From Bagarius yarrelli (Eukaryota > Chordata > Actinopteri > Siluriformes > Sisoridae), in assembly GCA_005784505.1 (NCBI GenBank), contig VCAZ01000049.1:248001-312000 (forward strand): a stretch of DNA of 64,000 nt. Direction: 5' to 3'. Numbering within the stretch: position 1 is the first letter of the stretch; each line of letters starts with the position of its first letter. Made by a program: the position numbers and the translations under genes. The notes below the pieces were generated by a model. It made no database searches. It saw nothing but the letters and a program-made list of their open reading frames with translations, and was not told the DNA's origin. Shown piece after piece: positions 12,113 to 25,322 of the stretch.

Positions 12113-14579
12113 TTTACATACAAGAAATTATAATGAAGGTTTGATACGTTTTTTAATTTTCACTCAAAAGGAAACATCCTGTTCAGTGTAGGGTGTTAAG
12201 TATTGTGGATATATGTATTCAAGCTAAATCTTTCTGAATCTTTCCATTTTTAGAAGGTTGGGTCTTTCTTGTACATGGCTAGCTCTTAAACACTCAAATC
12301 CTGATGCCTTCACAGCTGGATGGGTTTTTACCTTGTCATTTAGAAATTTTGCTGACTGAAATACAATCAAAGGTGCAGACTTTTTCTTAATAAACATGGT
12401 GTTTTTAGAGGATAGAGCTAATTTTAGGCTATACCTAAAGGCAACGGCTTACTAAAGTTAACTGAGGCAGAAACCCTGTAGAGCAAAAGGCAGCAAAAGC
12501 TACTATTATACACCAGCTGTGTTCCGACCAACACATCACAGTCCACTGAGAGGAGACTTACTACAGTGGAGGAGAGACAAGCTTGTTTAAACAGCAAACG
12601 GGGGAAAGACTTTCAATTAAAAAACTGATGTTTGGAGTTGCTTTTGCAGTATTCGCACAATACGTGATCCTAAAAAATCCTGAACCTCTGTAAGAAGTTG
12701 CTGGGAGCTATGTTGAAAGACTGAAGATGAAGGCACAGTGAGAAGGAAAATCATCAGTTCCTTTAATCCCATGGTGTGTTGAGTTGGCACAGCAGGGTGC
12801 TCTTTCTCGGCAGGCCACAATAAGAGCTGGCTTAAACTGCCCCAGGAACTCAACCCCAAATGCTAACATTACTTCATTTTTGTAGTTTGTCTGGGAAACG
12901 AACATAAGAAAAATTCTGTATTATAAACAACCACTAGAACTTCAGCTAGATGTTACAGTGATCTTAATAACTCTGCAGGAGTAACGTGTGACTGTGTATT
13001 AATGGAATATATTTCTTTATATGGCACATAATTAAAGATGATAACAGCTCAGAAAGAAAAGCTTTGTATAGGTGAATAGATGAAAGAGTGGAAATAGGCT
13101 TTAATGTTCCTTTCTTCACTCGCATTATTGTAACTGAACTGTGACCTTATGCAGTGAGTCAGAGCACCAAAATAGTGTCTGTGTCATGGCTGGAAGATAC
13201 AAAGAGCGAATTAACACTCGCAGCCACACTTTAACTTGGAAGACAGTGCAAGACACCGGTGAAATTGTGGCTCAGGGACAAAAATCCATCATCAAAGACC
13301 AATTCAATTGTAAGTGCAAGTAATAACACTTGAGTAGGGAACATCCTGGGCATAATCACAATTCTTCCCGTCCTAACACAAAGGCTCGTCTCTGGGGGTG
13401 TGGTATTTCAAAATGGTAAAAGGTTAGAAGTCCTCCCACAGATGCGCATTTGGCCACTGATGAGCACAGCGCTGGGAGGGAGGTGCTTTTTTAGAGCGAT
13501 GAGCACATTTAGAATCACTGTAGAATTTAGAGAATATCCGGCATGGAGGTGTATCACTGCCTCGTAATACTAATTGCGTATTAATATAATGGGTATTAAC
13601 ATAAACAATTAACTCAGAGAAAGAGAGGCTGAGGAGGGGGTGGTGCAAAGAAAACTGCAAATCTGTTACAGCGTGATTGATTAGAAAAACAGCCCATGCT
13701 CAGAGAGGTCTGATAACAGCCTTGAGAAAGATACTGATTGAGGACATAATTCTGAACGGAGGAGATTTCATGGTTAGGAGCATGAAAGTGAAGGCAAGAT
13801 GGATGGCAAGCCAGGAATTATGAATTACTAAGACAGCACAGTTTTTTTTTCCCCAGAAGCCTTATTCAGCAAACAAACCACTGTAGTGTAAGCAATTATT
13901 TTTGGTAACTTAATGAAAATGCACAAGAGGCTAAAAATGTATGAAGTGGGCAATATATACGACTGGATGGGTCAACTGACAAGGCTAGTGGGTTCTAGAA
14001 ACGCTTTACTGTGGAGAGAAGATACTCAAGAGAAGATGCAAACAGATGCAAAATGATCAAAATGTGTTTTTTTTTATGAAATAAACAGAATAATACTGCT
14101 TTTAAATCCAATATATGGTTATTGTTATTGTAGAGGTCCCGGAATGGAAATGATAAACCGCAAAATGATGAGAAAAATGCAGTGAATTAACTAAAAATGG
14201 AAAAATCCATTTAGTAAAGTACAGCCATCCGGATAAAAACCTAATGCATAATGTATGTTTTTCTTCATAAGCCGAAAATTAACTTTCCCTCTATTTTAAT
14301 TAACACAATGATTTTTTTTGTATCCATGGCTTTAATTTACATTTATTGTATGTAAACTTCAAACTTGGATTATTTTGCATATCTGGCTGCATTAGTATTC
14401 AAAACCAAAGCAGATCTGATGTGAGCAATGCATTTCCGCCACGTTCACATGCCGCTGAAACAGTTGTTCAATCCGCCAGCAAAGATCTAATTTTCAGATT
14501 GTTTTTCAACACCCTTATCTGGAAATGCATAATGGCTTTGGATTGAATCCTGAATTTAAAAGCAAGTATTAAATAATAG

Positions 14580-14596
14580 TGTGTGTGTGTGTGTGT
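14580..14596. repeat. (TG)n microsatellite
   Basis: Seventeen bases of TG repeat, 20 bases past the exon 9 donor on the minus strand. Confidence 0.85.
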
Positions 14597-14615
14597 TCGT
14601 CTCCAGCTATCATAC

Positions 14616-14796
14616 CTTTCCACATTATCAAGGTTGCCTGCCACCCCGAGTCCTCCAATGGTGTACAGCTTGCCATCATAGACCAGGCTATTGTGGCGAC
14701 AACGAGGGACTGTCATTCTGGACACCAGGTTCCAATTATCCAGTAGGGACATGTAGCACCAAACGTCTGGCAGCATGACTCCTGACTCCATTCCAC
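14616..14796 (-). CDS. klhl29: klhl29 coding exon 9 (Kelch repeats 2-3)
   Basis: This 181-base exon encodes about residues 644-703: GMESGVMLPDVWCYMSLLDN, WNLVSRMTVPRCRHNSLVYD and GKLYTIGGLGVAGNLDNVER. It contains the second W-anchored Kelch motif, the RCRHNSLV turn and a third diglycine (IGG). Acceptor CTCAG|GTGGAA and donor GAAAG|GTATGA keep phase. Intron 8, between exons 8 and 9, is 649 bases and contains the (CA)n tract. A (TG)n tract lies about 20 bases beyond the donor. Confidence 0.96.
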
Positions 14797-15268
14797 CTGA
14801 GGACAGTGTGAAACACAAACGACTGCTTAAAAATCTATTTGCACACTGTCTTTCACACTCCTATTTTAATACAACTTTATAGCACCCATTGAAGCAACAA
14901 ATATTTCAGATTAAAGTTTAGAAATCTTCCCACCAAATGTTAAAATTGGGACATTCTTGAGGACAATGTCCTCAGATCTACCCACAGATATAAGTGAGCG
15001 CCATTTAAATTGTAGCACACATCTTTCCAATATGTCAAAAATTAAAAGTAGTGATAGACTTATCGACGAAGGCAAAACAATTCATGTGGAGTTGCCATGT
15101 CTTTCTAGCCAAAAGAGAAAGACAGATGTCATGTCTTTTTCTTCCACTAAAATGATAAGGTCAATTACACTCTTATCCAAAGAAGGTTCAGGGCACATCA
15201 TTTAACAGCATGAAACCGAACGATATGCCACAGTTTTTACTATTCAGGCGGCAAAACAGTGTCTTATG

Positions 15269-15308
<40 letters not shown>

Positions 15309-15445
15309 GCAATGAGTGTCAAAAACTTTAGGAGGTAAAAGTAGAAACACTCCCTCTGCAAATTCTCACCAGGCTGCACTAAATATAAACGCTCTCAGCT
15401 GTGGGAGGCTCAAAACTGCAAATGACACATAGTCATTTTGATTAC
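14797..15445. other. klhl29 intron 8 (649 bp)
   Basis: Short intron between two Kelch exons. Its only notable content is a perfect (CA)n tract at 15271-15306, about 140 bases from the exon 8 donor. Confidence 0.85.
15271..15306. repeat. (CA)n microsatellite
   Basis: Perfect 36-base AC tract in the short intron 8. Confidence 0.97.
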
Positions 15446-15628
15446 CTGACAGGTAGATATTATCCCCCGCTGAAATGACAGAGAAGAACTCGCGGTCGTA
15501 GAAAGGTAGGCTGGCAAGCGGGTACCACTTGTTGCTCTGGGGGTTAAAGCAAGTGACGGCTGTCAGGGAACGCTGGTTCATACCAACGACCTGACGCCCT
15601 CCTACCAGCACTATCACCTCTGCAACCC
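15446..15628 (-). CDS. klhl29: klhl29 coding exon 8 (Kelch repeat 1)
   Basis: This 183-base exon encodes about residues 583-643: VAEVIVLVGGRQVVGMNQRS, then the blade-1 strands TAVTCFNPQSNKWYPLASLP and REFFSVISAGDNIYLSG. The GG doublet, the spaced aromatic pair (F...W) and the following G-D-N-I-Y-L-S-G strand are standard Kelch features. The propeller binds ubiquitylation substrates in this family. Acceptor TGCAG|GGGTTG and donor TCAG|GTAATC split Gly codons. The exon is slightly GC-rich and CpG-bearing compared with the flanking intron. Confidence 0.96.
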
Positions 15629-16159
15629 CTGCAGTAACAGAAAAGAGAAAAAAATCATAAAATATACATATTTATATATATATTATACATTGTAAAAAAA
15701 TGAATACTGTACACCTCTGCTAACACGATCTGCATGGCTTTTGTATCAGACAACGCGCTGTAATATGTGGCTTTGCATGAGGCACGATTTGAGCCGCACA
15801 TCGAATGCTTTGCACGCACAATAAACCTCGCTACACAGGGAGTTCAACAGCTGTTGCGGTATTGAAGTCCAAGCAGAAGCTGCTACAACTGCCACCACAC
15901 AAATTATTAACAGATGTGGCAAAAAATTATTTGGGGTAAAACATTTTGCACAGTATTTCTATGTTGTTAATAACCGCATAAAATTCATTAAAATATACGT
16001 TTTATTTTATAAAGTACAAGTTGCATTTGAATTTTGTGTGAATAAATGACTTTTTCCCCCTGTATTTCATCATTGAGGATTTCTTTAAAAAAGTCTAAAA
16101 ATCTTGTCTCGTCTCTTTCTCATCACAGGTGTTGGACTTACGAAGATAAATGATTCACA

Positions 16160-16280
16160 GTACCACCAAGCTGCTACTGCTGAATCCCTGGGAAAGGCAC
16201 TTAACCCTTAACTGCTCAATTTAATTAAAAAAATTGCTAAATGTAAGTTGCTCTCGCTAAGGGCATCTGCCAAATGTAGT
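16160..16280 (+). repeat. SINE family A, body and tail
   Basis: Body 'taccaccaagctgctactgc' and tail 'gggcatctgccaaatgtagt' match the other copies. The head is absent. Confidence 0.75.
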
Positions 16281-17411
16281 CAAAGAAAATTTTATGCAAA
16301 TTAATGAGTCAAACTTTTTAATAAACACGTTTTATCACAGTTGTAAATATGATGGTTTTATTCTTCCATGAGGAAAATGTTTTGGTCTGGACAGTAGAAT
16401 GAAATAAAAACTAGAAATCCCAACCGATCAGATATTGAATTTAAAGATTTAAAAAGATTTGTTTTCAACAATTTCACATTTTTTTTATTTTGCTTTTGGT
16501 CTAATCAGAACCTGTTTTGTTAGAAAACATTTTCTGTATATGGGGAAGCTGCTAATTAATAAATGAAACGTTATGTAATTGGTGTGTACATTTCATTGAA
16601 CACCCTTGCTGCAAAGAAAAATCCAGAAACAACCACACGGCTGCAGAAAGCTAGTCGGAAAAAAGCAGGCAGTGAAAGTTCCAGACACTGAAACACAAAC
16701 TCAAGTATTCAACAAATATAAAACTGGCTGGCTGACGGGCTGTGCAGACAAGGTTACCCTTCCAAATATATAGATTTGTTTAAGGAATAGGAAAGAATTA
16801 ACTTTCTGGAAATAAAAACCCAACCAACCAAACAACAAACAAAAGATTTGAGTCTGGCAGCTTTAGGCTCAGCCAGATTGATTGCCCAACATGACTTTTT
16901 TTCTCCAAATGTTTGGATTAAAATTCATGACATACGTTCCTCCTCCAAAAACAAGAAGACTAGGGCATTTCTCTGCAGCAGAATAAAATAGGATCAGCCT
17001 TTTGCAGCAGAATAAAATGAAACGTTGATGTGCACAACCTATAGTTACAAATATCATAAAAATATGACAGTGCACAGTAACTGGTTGTGCAGAGTCTACT
17101 TAACGATGATTTTCCTTCACTTCAATTCACTGCTGTTACATTATTCCTTCCATCACATTAATTCCCCAGGGAAAGACCTCCTGGTTAGTATAGTATTATA
17201 TAATAGAGTTTGTAAAAGTTTGTATAAGGCAAAATTTATTTCTGCAGGGCAGTAAATTTTGGGCTTTAACATCATCTCAAAAAAAGCATATTAACTGTAC
17301 ATAAAGTCTCTGTATTCAAAGATCCAGTACCATATAAACTTACCAATTAAATCTACCTTCTATTCAGTCTGCATACTGGACAGTCTAAGTGTGAAAAAAA
17401 GTGCTGTCATT

Positions 17412-17582
17412 TTGCAGATGCCCTTAACCAAAGCAACCTACATTTATCTCATTGTTTTCAACTAAATTGCATAGTTGAGGGTTAAGGGCCTTGGTTTGGG
17501 GCACAGCAGTGGCAGCCTGGTGGTGGTGCTGGGATTTGATCCTACAATCTTTCGAGTTAGAAGACCAACCACTTAAGCACTT
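17412..17582 (-). repeat. SINE family A, nearly full, antisense
   Basis: Reverse orientation copy running from the 'cagatgcccttaacc' tail motif through 'gagggttaagggccttg' and 'ggtggtgctgggatttgat' (B-box region) to a degraded head. Confidence 0.8.
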
Positions 17583-17814
17583 TAACTGTCAGTTCATTGA
17601 TTCTGTGCCCACTCTGGCCTTAGACTCTCAGCTGACAGGACTGGAACCTGTTGCACTCTCACTGTTGCTAAAGCCGTTTTAACATTTAACATGCTGTCTC
17701 TTCTAAGATGCTTTACGGTTGGATTCCTGAGAATGTGGACATTCATCTCTAACCTCTTTTTAATTAACAAGAATTTTGACTTACTTAAACAAAAATATAT
17801 TCAAACCAGCATAC

Positions 17815-17925
17815 GCTATATGGGCTAAAACAACCTACATAAGCGTGTCCTCCCTAAATGTAGGGATAAATCTGGAATAAGGTGTTCAAAAGAAAAGACA
17901 TATGCAAAGGTCAGACAGCGCAATA
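17815..17925 (+). mobile_element. terminal fragment of the same Tc1-like family
   Basis: The block 'taaatctggaataaggtgtt' aligns with 'taaatctgaaataaaatgtt' in the element at 18757-19257 and with 'tagatctggaataggatgtt' in that at 54497-54825. Confidence 0.5.
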
Positions 17926-18756
17926 GTTTTTTTCATATCGTGTATTGTGCAACTACCAAATCCTTTTTTCCCCTGTTATGGGAAAAAAACTAAAGGTTTT
18001 GACCTGTATCCCTGTGATTTTATGCACTGACTGCTAAACTGATGTTTAGTTAATATTTTGGAATATTATACATATTATACATTATACATTTGTATTTCTG
18101 TATTGAATCTATACGCACAAAAGAATGTATGTATGTATGTATTTATGACTTTCCAATCTTTAACAAATCTCAACTGAACATTATCATTATTTTTTATTGT
18201 GCTTATAACAATAGACATTTACTAAAATTCAGATGTAGATTCAGATGCCTAATAATCAAGCCAGATGTGACATCAGCAAAACATATACTGTTATATTGGC
18301 GTAAAAAAAGGGTATCTTAAAAGAATATTCAGCATGAACACGATGGAAATAGGACACACCGACCAGATGAGTGTTTGGTATAAAAAAATATATATATTGT
18401 CAATTGTAGTATACAAAACTTCTCTGACCCACGAGTCATTCTAATCTAGCTTGACTGAGATCAAAGCCTGTGTTTCATGGACTTGTGACAGGTTCCTGAG
18501 GTCCTGCTGCAAGAGTAACCCCACTGTGCCTCAGTCTTTCAACTGACAAACCCAATAAGACAGGTATGAAATCCAGGGGGCATGACTCTCCTGATTGGTG
18601 TGAGTTAACCTAAACCTTAAAGGAGCTCTAATAGTCAGCAATAAAGTTAAGCGAATATTCTGACAATCAAAGCATAAAGTCAAAGCCTGCATTTCAAGGG
18701 CACTTTGACTCAGATACTTTACAGCCTCCAAAAGACTTTAAGCAAAATAATAAACA

Positions 18757-19257
18757 ATGCATGGACAAAAGTATGTGGACAGCTTACCAGCAGAACCATA
18801 ACTGTGTCAAACTGCTGCTAGTAATTGTAAGCACACAGTTTTAAAGGGTGTCACTGTGCTGTAGAATTTAGATTTTTTCTTTAACTTTACCTAACAGGCC
18901 CAAACACTGTCCCAGCATGATAATTCCCCTGTGCTCAAAGCTCCATAAAAACATAGTGTGTTATGGCCTGTGTGGAAGAACTCCTAATGCCCTGACCCAT
19001 ATGCCCATATGCCCATAACTCCAACTAGAACACTGACTGCTTCCCAGGCCTTCTCACCTGATATTAGTGTCTGTTCTCATGGATACTATTCTGGCTGAAT
19101 GAGGAAATTCCCAAAGCAATGCTCCACAATCTAGTGGAAAGCCTTTTCATAAGTGTGGAGGTTATTATGGAAGTAAATTTGAGGCTAAATCTGAAATAAA
19201 ATGTTCAAAATACACCTAGTAACTGTCAGGTGTCCAGAAACATTTGGCTATATCTGC
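18757..19257. mobile_element. Tc1-like element relic with imperfect inverted termini
   Basis: Starts 'atggacaaaagtatgtggac' and ends 'gtccagaaacatttggctat', whose complement matches the start imperfectly. It contains 'gaactcctaatgccctgacc', a remnant of the conserved W-P-x-x-S-P-D-L region of Tc1 transposases on the plus strand. About 500 bases, internally deleted. Confidence 0.65.
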
Positions 19258-20748
19258 AAATGATCTCTGTATGAGCAGGTGTAGACACAAAAACCTGAAA
19301 ATGGAAATCTGGTTTCAAACAGCAGAGAGTTGTGAAAGTACACATCAGTGAAATTTACTGACTTGCTAAAATTCAGTTATAAGAGGTGCAAATACTGTGA
19401 CACCCACTGCTGATACTCTCTTCAGCAAGGAAATAAAACCTCTGTGGCCCGACTCCAGACATCGTGTTTGACTGCATTTGCATGGTGTGATGTTATCGAT
19501 GAAGCCGATCTTTTAGCTTTACTGCTTGATTTGAATATTACTGTCAAACTGAAACTTGAAATAATTCATTGCAGCCAACTCACTAAATCTTACATAAAAC
19601 ATTTAATGTCTAGAGATAAATACTGTCTACTGCTATTTAGGGATGGCAAAATGTCACATTTATAGATATCAAAACATTATTTTCAGATATTCGTTGCTAT
19701 GCAAATGTAGTTTTTTTCTGTCCTTCGGGGACTTTTAACAGTGATGCATAGAAATAATTATTTTAATAGTCATCCAAATAATTAGTCACATTTCTCTAAA
19801 GACGCGTGGTGGTGTTGGGCCAAAAATAAAAATGATGGCAAAAAACTACAACATTTTTAACTTAATTAGAGAGATAGAAATCAAGTAAATAAACACTCTG
19901 GGGAAAGATAAAGTACAGCTTTAGATAACCCACTCAGGTTATAGCAGAAAAATACAAACACAAAATAATACTTTTATCCAAAATATCGAAAGTGACATTA
20001 CAAAGCTACATTTACACAATAATTGGATAATTAAACATTTTTAAATTTATTTTGGCCATATTATCCAGCATTATAACATTCTAGCGTAGCCTGACCTTTA
20101 GACTTTTAAAAGAGGGTGCGTAATGAACATGTTAAGCAATCAATTACAATTCACATCTTTTTGTGTCATGTTTAGAAGCGTGAAAATATTAAGTTAAAGA
20201 CCAGCATATAAGTACAAATCATTGAATAATGCAAGTCAAGCAAATTAAACTTTATATAATTCGAAAAATCCATCATTTAGCTGATCCTTATAAGTATAAA
20301 GACAAAACCCCACATAATTGTTTTTCAGATAGCTCGTACTACCTTAAACATGACCTTAAACATCCTGAAAGTGAAATCCTACATCGTACTGAGACTGACA
20401 TAATAAAAAGTGATATTACAAACCAGCTGGATGCTTATGGTAAGTTGTCATAATGTAAAGTTACATTCGAATAGTATGTGTAGGTACCAGCAAACAAATT
20501 ACAGTGATTATTAATTTGTATTCCTGCGCTCATATTTGTGTTAGGAATTCAGCACAACATTTGACTCATTTTGAAAGGTCACATGATGGCTTTACAAATC
20601 TAATTTAAAATTAAAGAAAAAAAAGGGTTGCCAGCAAATTAGTTTGCACTTTGTTAGTATTTTTTTTTTTTTTTTGCTAGCTCTGCTGAGTTTACATCGG
20701 TCCTACTAATCAGCTGTGATAGTTTGTTAGATGAGGTGAAGTGTGTAC

Positions 20749-20947
20749 CTGCAGAGAGTCGTGGGCGTGTTCTGGGTGTCTGCATCTCCTGTCTAGCATG
20801 TGGCAGCATGTGGTAGCGTTTGGCCTCATTAACCAGGTCTCTGCACGGCTCTGAGGACTTGATCAGCTCCTCGTTGTCCACTACATTCAGTAGGTAGCTG
20901 GGGTGGATAAAGGGCAGGCGCACTACAGCCAGCAGCTCTGACATTTG
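20749..20947 (-). CDS. klhl29: klhl29 coding exon 7 (BACK domain C-terminal part)
   Basis: This 199-base exon encodes about residues 517-582: QMSELLAVVRLPFIHPSYLL, NVVDNEELIKSSEPCRDLVN, EAKRYHMLPHARQEMQTPRT and RPRLSAG. The LLxxVRLPF...YLLNxV...PxCxxLVxEAxxYHxLP pattern closes the BACK domain, and the basic PRTRPR linker leads into Kelch blade 1. The acceptor is ATCAG|CAAATG. An in-frame ATG (MSELL) follows at once, but the family match and a poor intron reading upstream show that it is internal. Donor GCAG|GTACAC leaves one base of a Gly codon. Confidence 0.96.
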
Positions 20948-22679
20948 CTGATGAAAAAAAAATCATTTTAGTTAAAAAGACTTGACAAATTAAACACACA
21001 GATCTCACAATCTTGATAAAGGAAAAAAGAAAAATTAACACATCCTAACCAGAGCCCAAATTCTTGCTTTTGTATGTGAGTACAGATCTGAGTCATTAAG
21101 AATAGATTATGCTTTTGAAAGCAATCGCTTATAGTGACAGCCCAATGGATAAAGAGCCCAAAGTGGGACCAGGCTCGCCATTAAACTTACATGATAAACT
21201 TCAACACTAATTACCCAGTTATCAAAAATACCATTACGGTCTGGCAGTTTAACATGGCACTAGCCGAGTGATGATAAGACCAGAACAGTGTACTATACAG
21301 GTGGTTAGTATTTCCAAAGCCAAAACTCAGGAAACAGGAGGGGAAAGGTTGCCATGCTGAACTATTCAATCACTGAAAGACTACTTGTTCCACTTTATTT
21401 TTCATTCAGATCTTTGTCCACATCAGTGGAAGTTGTAAACAGAGCATAACAGCTGGGGAGGCTTGTAAATGCCTAGTCCATCCCTTCTGGCCCCTCCCTG
21501 GTCTTAGCCAGCGCTGGATTTCCAAAGCAAACTCACCAAGCACATTATAAGACACAATGTCGGTCCACCAAAGGCGTAGCACCGAAATAACTCTGACACA
21601 GAAATTGGCCTTCAACACACATTCTCATTCAGATGCACAGAGAGACTAGTCTAAATCAGGAACTATAAAGGTCAGGGATGTGGGTGTACTGGTGGCATTT
21701 CCACGAAGTCCCAGGTAAGAATACTCTTGGGGAATATTTGCACCATCATATTCAGATAGTTTATCTATCTGGCATTTTAGGAAGGGAGGTCCAACATCAG
21801 CTTTCACTACTTTTTTATACAAGTGCAGGAATTTCAGTGTTAAAAAAATTAAGAATGCATTTTTTTTTTTAAATCTGCAGGCAATTTACCTGAAGAGAAA
21901 TCTTTTTGGATTACAACTATTCTTTCCCCTGCTGAAGCAATCATGGCTTATCAACTGTATGATTTAGGAATAAGAATGCAGTTCTGCTTCTGCTCGGGCT
22001 CGGCAATAATATCATGGCAAGAGGGAGTAAGCACCATACATGAGATATGGAACTGCTGTTGTGCAAAAGAAATCTAGCTTTTATTCAGCATGGAGAGATG
22101 ATTGGCCAGGATTCACTAAACTGCAATAAGCGACGAAAATGTAGTATTAAAATTACCAAAGGTGTGTAAGTTCATGCGCCAAAGCTCCGAAATGTGCTGA
22201 TTGCTTTGTGCCCTTGTAAATCTGTTAACAATCAGACTGCAATAGCAAACTCCTGGGCATTAAGCATGCTACACCTGTCTGCAATAAAAGTGCACTAGTA
22301 ACATGCTTTACAGATCTTCTGCAGTGCTAAGAGCTACATCAGAGTCTCCATTAAGGTTCGAGAGTATTTTAGCTATTTGATTTGGTGCTTAGCAACATGC
22401 CGTTATCTAAGACTGGGTCTTGCTGAAAATTCCACGTTCACTGCTTCTACATTAAAGCTTCGATCCAACACAAGCCATGTCTTGTGAGATTAGCTGATAC
22501 TTTCTTTTACAGTGATTGAAAGAGCTATTTTCTCATGTCCTTTTCTATTACCAGAGGACATACCGGATCTAATCAGCTATTGAGGAAACCTTGTTAAAAT
22601 TTTTCAGGTAATTATTCTTAGTATTGTGTCCTGTCGTAACGCAACGTAACATACAATCGGTCAGCATGTGGTTTTACAT

Positions 22680-22865
22680 GCTCTCTTACGCCCCTTGTGT
22701 GTGGGTTACCTCTAGGTTCGCTAGTTTCCTTTCACCTTCTAAAGTAAAAAGGTAAAAATTAAACTGTCTTCATGTGTGAATGTATATCTGCATAGTGACT
22801 AACTGGTGTCCTATCCAGACTATATTCTTGCCCAGCTTTCCCAATTCTGTTTCAGTAGACCAAAA
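22680..22865 (+). repeat. diverged body of the third SINE-like family
   Basis: Blocks 'gtgtgggttacctctaggtt', 'agtttcctttcacctt' and 'ggtgtcctatccagactata' follow the order of the 32212-32538 element, but divergence is high and the head and tail are absent. Confidence 0.55.
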
Positions 22866-23156
22866 ACAAACATAACTTCATCAAAACTGATAGCGCTCTG
22901 ATATTGTTTTCTTTAAAATTTCTTAGAGTTGATGATGAAAATGATGAAATCGATGATGAAAAGATCTTGTATGCTGCCTCTGATGCAGTATCTTATCCAG
23001 GAGTGAGTACTAAATTAGTATTATTTCTAAAAATGATAAAATGACAGAACATAATGGATATTTTTAATTTACATAAATCTGATAATTTATTTTGAATTAC
23101 AGTTAAACAAATTACAGGGATGTAATAAATATTGCAATATGAGTTTTTTTATACTT

Positions 23157-23400
23157 AGAATATTAGATTAGATTCAACTTTATTGTCATTGTGCGAGGTA
23201 CATGTACAGAGACAATGAAATGCAGTTTGCATCTAACCAGAAGTGCATAAGTGGCTTATTTACAATAAATATCAGTGTAATAAATAGGGTATGGGGATGA
23301 TAATTACAGAGGTGGGGGTAAATAATGTACAGAAGTTATATGGATAGAATATAGAGGTGTAACAATAGATAGTTATGGATGGTGCAAAGATGCATAATGA
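23157..23400 (-). repeat. LINE-like 3' end, antisense
   Basis: On the minus strand the sequence reads '...cacttctggttagatgcaa', 'tttcattgtctctgtaca', 'gacaataaagttgaatc' and a short TCTAAT repeat at its 3' end. An AATAAA signal just before a simple tail is typical of a non-LTR retroelement 3' end common in fish. No coding remnant is visible. The class is a recollection, not a database match. Confidence 0.5.
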
Positions 23401-25155
23401 TAATATTACTATTATTCGCGAAGATAATAATCTTAGGAAAAGGTTGTGTCTGACCGTGCACACACCTCCAGCTGATCAGAAAAAAAAAACACTTCAGCCT
23501 TGAGTATTTTATTTTATAGGCTATAAAATAAAAATAGCACTATAATAATCAGCTCTAATATTTTATTTCATGGCCAGATATGCTTGCTGTGTTTCCATTA
23601 TTATCTTCAAGTGAAATAAGAAAATTCAATCCCCCAGGGCAAGACACAACAAGGCAGAATCAAATTTGTGATGGTTATTCCACAGCTTGTAGATATAAAA
23701 TGAATCTATCTAAGCCATAAATCATACGGTCAGATTGCTCTTCAAGCAACTTTGAGGACCGGTTGTAATAGAAGGCAAGGATTCATCTGGCTCTCCTAAT
23801 TTTTTTTCACAGCTTTAGGGCAAGACTGTAAGAAATAATTGTGACATAGAAAAGATTACACAGACATATACCGAAACAGGGATAATTTGTGCATAAACAC
23901 AAACGTATCCAAATTGCGTACAATTAAGTCGAAAATATTTATGCCCCATATAAATCATGTCAGAAGCACCACAATGATGGCTAAGAACAGAACATCACTG
24001 CTATTAAAGTTATTAAAGAACAAGAAAAAAAACGTACCAGAGAGGCTGCCGTGAAACCTACAGAAACAATAATAGAAGCTGCCGAAACATTAGACAAATA
24101 CCTCTTACTCCCTGCATGTGACAACAGTCTATTATCTTGTCTGGATCAAGGTGGCTAGACAAAACCCATATTTCACAAAAACATTCAAGCTCAACAAAAT
24201 CACCCTGAATTATTTGGCAAAATATTCACGTGTCTACTAGTACTGTATATTAAAAATAAAACTCTCCGAACATACAAACAAATCATAAGAGGATTGTCTT
24301 CATTTACCAAAAGTTCATTTTCAGATATCCTACACAACGCTCAGACCAAAAGCAGGCTGATCTAAAATTTATTTGCAAGAAATAGTGAAAAACGATAAGA
24401 TAGACTCTTTGCCACAAAGGTGCTTCAAAGATGTGTGTTTCAGAGACAACAGTGCCATCATCCTAGGCAGTGCCATTTCTCTGAAACACACCTGTAAGCT
24501 GGTATGGAAGATTCAAATTAAACAGCAGACGGAACTTTACTGTGAAAAATGACCCACTATGGGTTCGATTACAGAGCTCCCTGATTGCATCTTGTCACAG
24601 CCTAGAGTGATCTCTGGGGGTTTAGTATGGATTGTCTCAGGAGACTGGGGACTGAGGATACATCACAAAAAAAGAGAAAACAAATCAATCGACCGGAACT
24701 GCAAGAAAAAAAATGGACGTTTCCATAGCCTGTAAGCAAGCTGCATTGGAATCTGTGTTATGCTACAACTTCTTAGAAATTGCCAGCTTTCCATGATTAA
24801 GAAGCCATCAGGTTTGGAACGTCGGCCCCTCTCTGCATTTTAACACAGCATTACACTCATTCCCTGATACCAGCTCTGATCAGACTGAGAGCAAAACAGA
24901 CAATTATAGAGATATATGACATGCCTGCAGCATGAGAAAATGGTTTCAACTCAGGTCTGTCACCAATAATTCACCATTAAGCTTCATTCAAACTCTCATT
25001 CAAATCTCTGCTTGATTCGCCGCTTTGATCTGCACAAGTAATCCTTAAAGCGTTAGCATGAGCAATTTAGATAATAATCTGTACTCAATTCATGTACCTA
25101 AGCATGACATAATTTCATTAAACAAACACAGCTACAGTATCAAAATCTGTAAGTT

Positions 25156-25322
25156 GTTGCTCAGTGGTTAGGTGATGGACTGCTGATCAGCAGAATGGAT
25201 TCTCATAAGCTGAGATTCCAGAGCCACTAATCTCCCACTGCTGAGTTCCTGAGCAAGGTTAACATAAACGTAACACGCTTTAAATCAATTCGAATGAGAG
25301 CATCTGCCAAATGCTGTACACC
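25156..25322 (+). repeat. SINE family A, nearly full
   Basis: Head with A-box-like 'gctcagtggttagg', then 'cccactgctgagttcctgag', then tail 'gcatctgccaaatgctgta'. The B box is degraded. Confidence 0.75.

Larger units (their letters stand above)
7202..14615. other. klhl29 intron 9 (7.4 kb)
   Basis: Contains a short SINE 3' fragment (7670-7715), an (AAAT)n tract near 9972-9996, a (GA)n tract (10213-10240), a second type of tRNA-derived SINE in antisense (11885-12112) and a (TG)n tract next to exon 9. The stretches 7720-9970, 10240-11880 and 12115-14580 show no gene or recognised repeat. Confidence 0.8.
15629..20748. other. klhl29 intron 7 (5.1 kb)
   Basis: Contains SINE copies at 16160-16280 (sense on +) and 17412-17582 (sense on -), a terminal fragment of a Tc1-like relic near 17815-17925, a (GTAT)n tract near 18124-18142 and a longer Tc1-like relic with imperfect termini (18757-19257). 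The region 19260-20748 holds nothing recognisable. Confidence 0.8.

Noticed and set aside
20654..20947. Start of a short independent protein at MSELLAVV
   Set aside because: The ATG is internal to klhl29 exon 7. The acceptor two codons upstream keeps frame and the family match continues across the junction.
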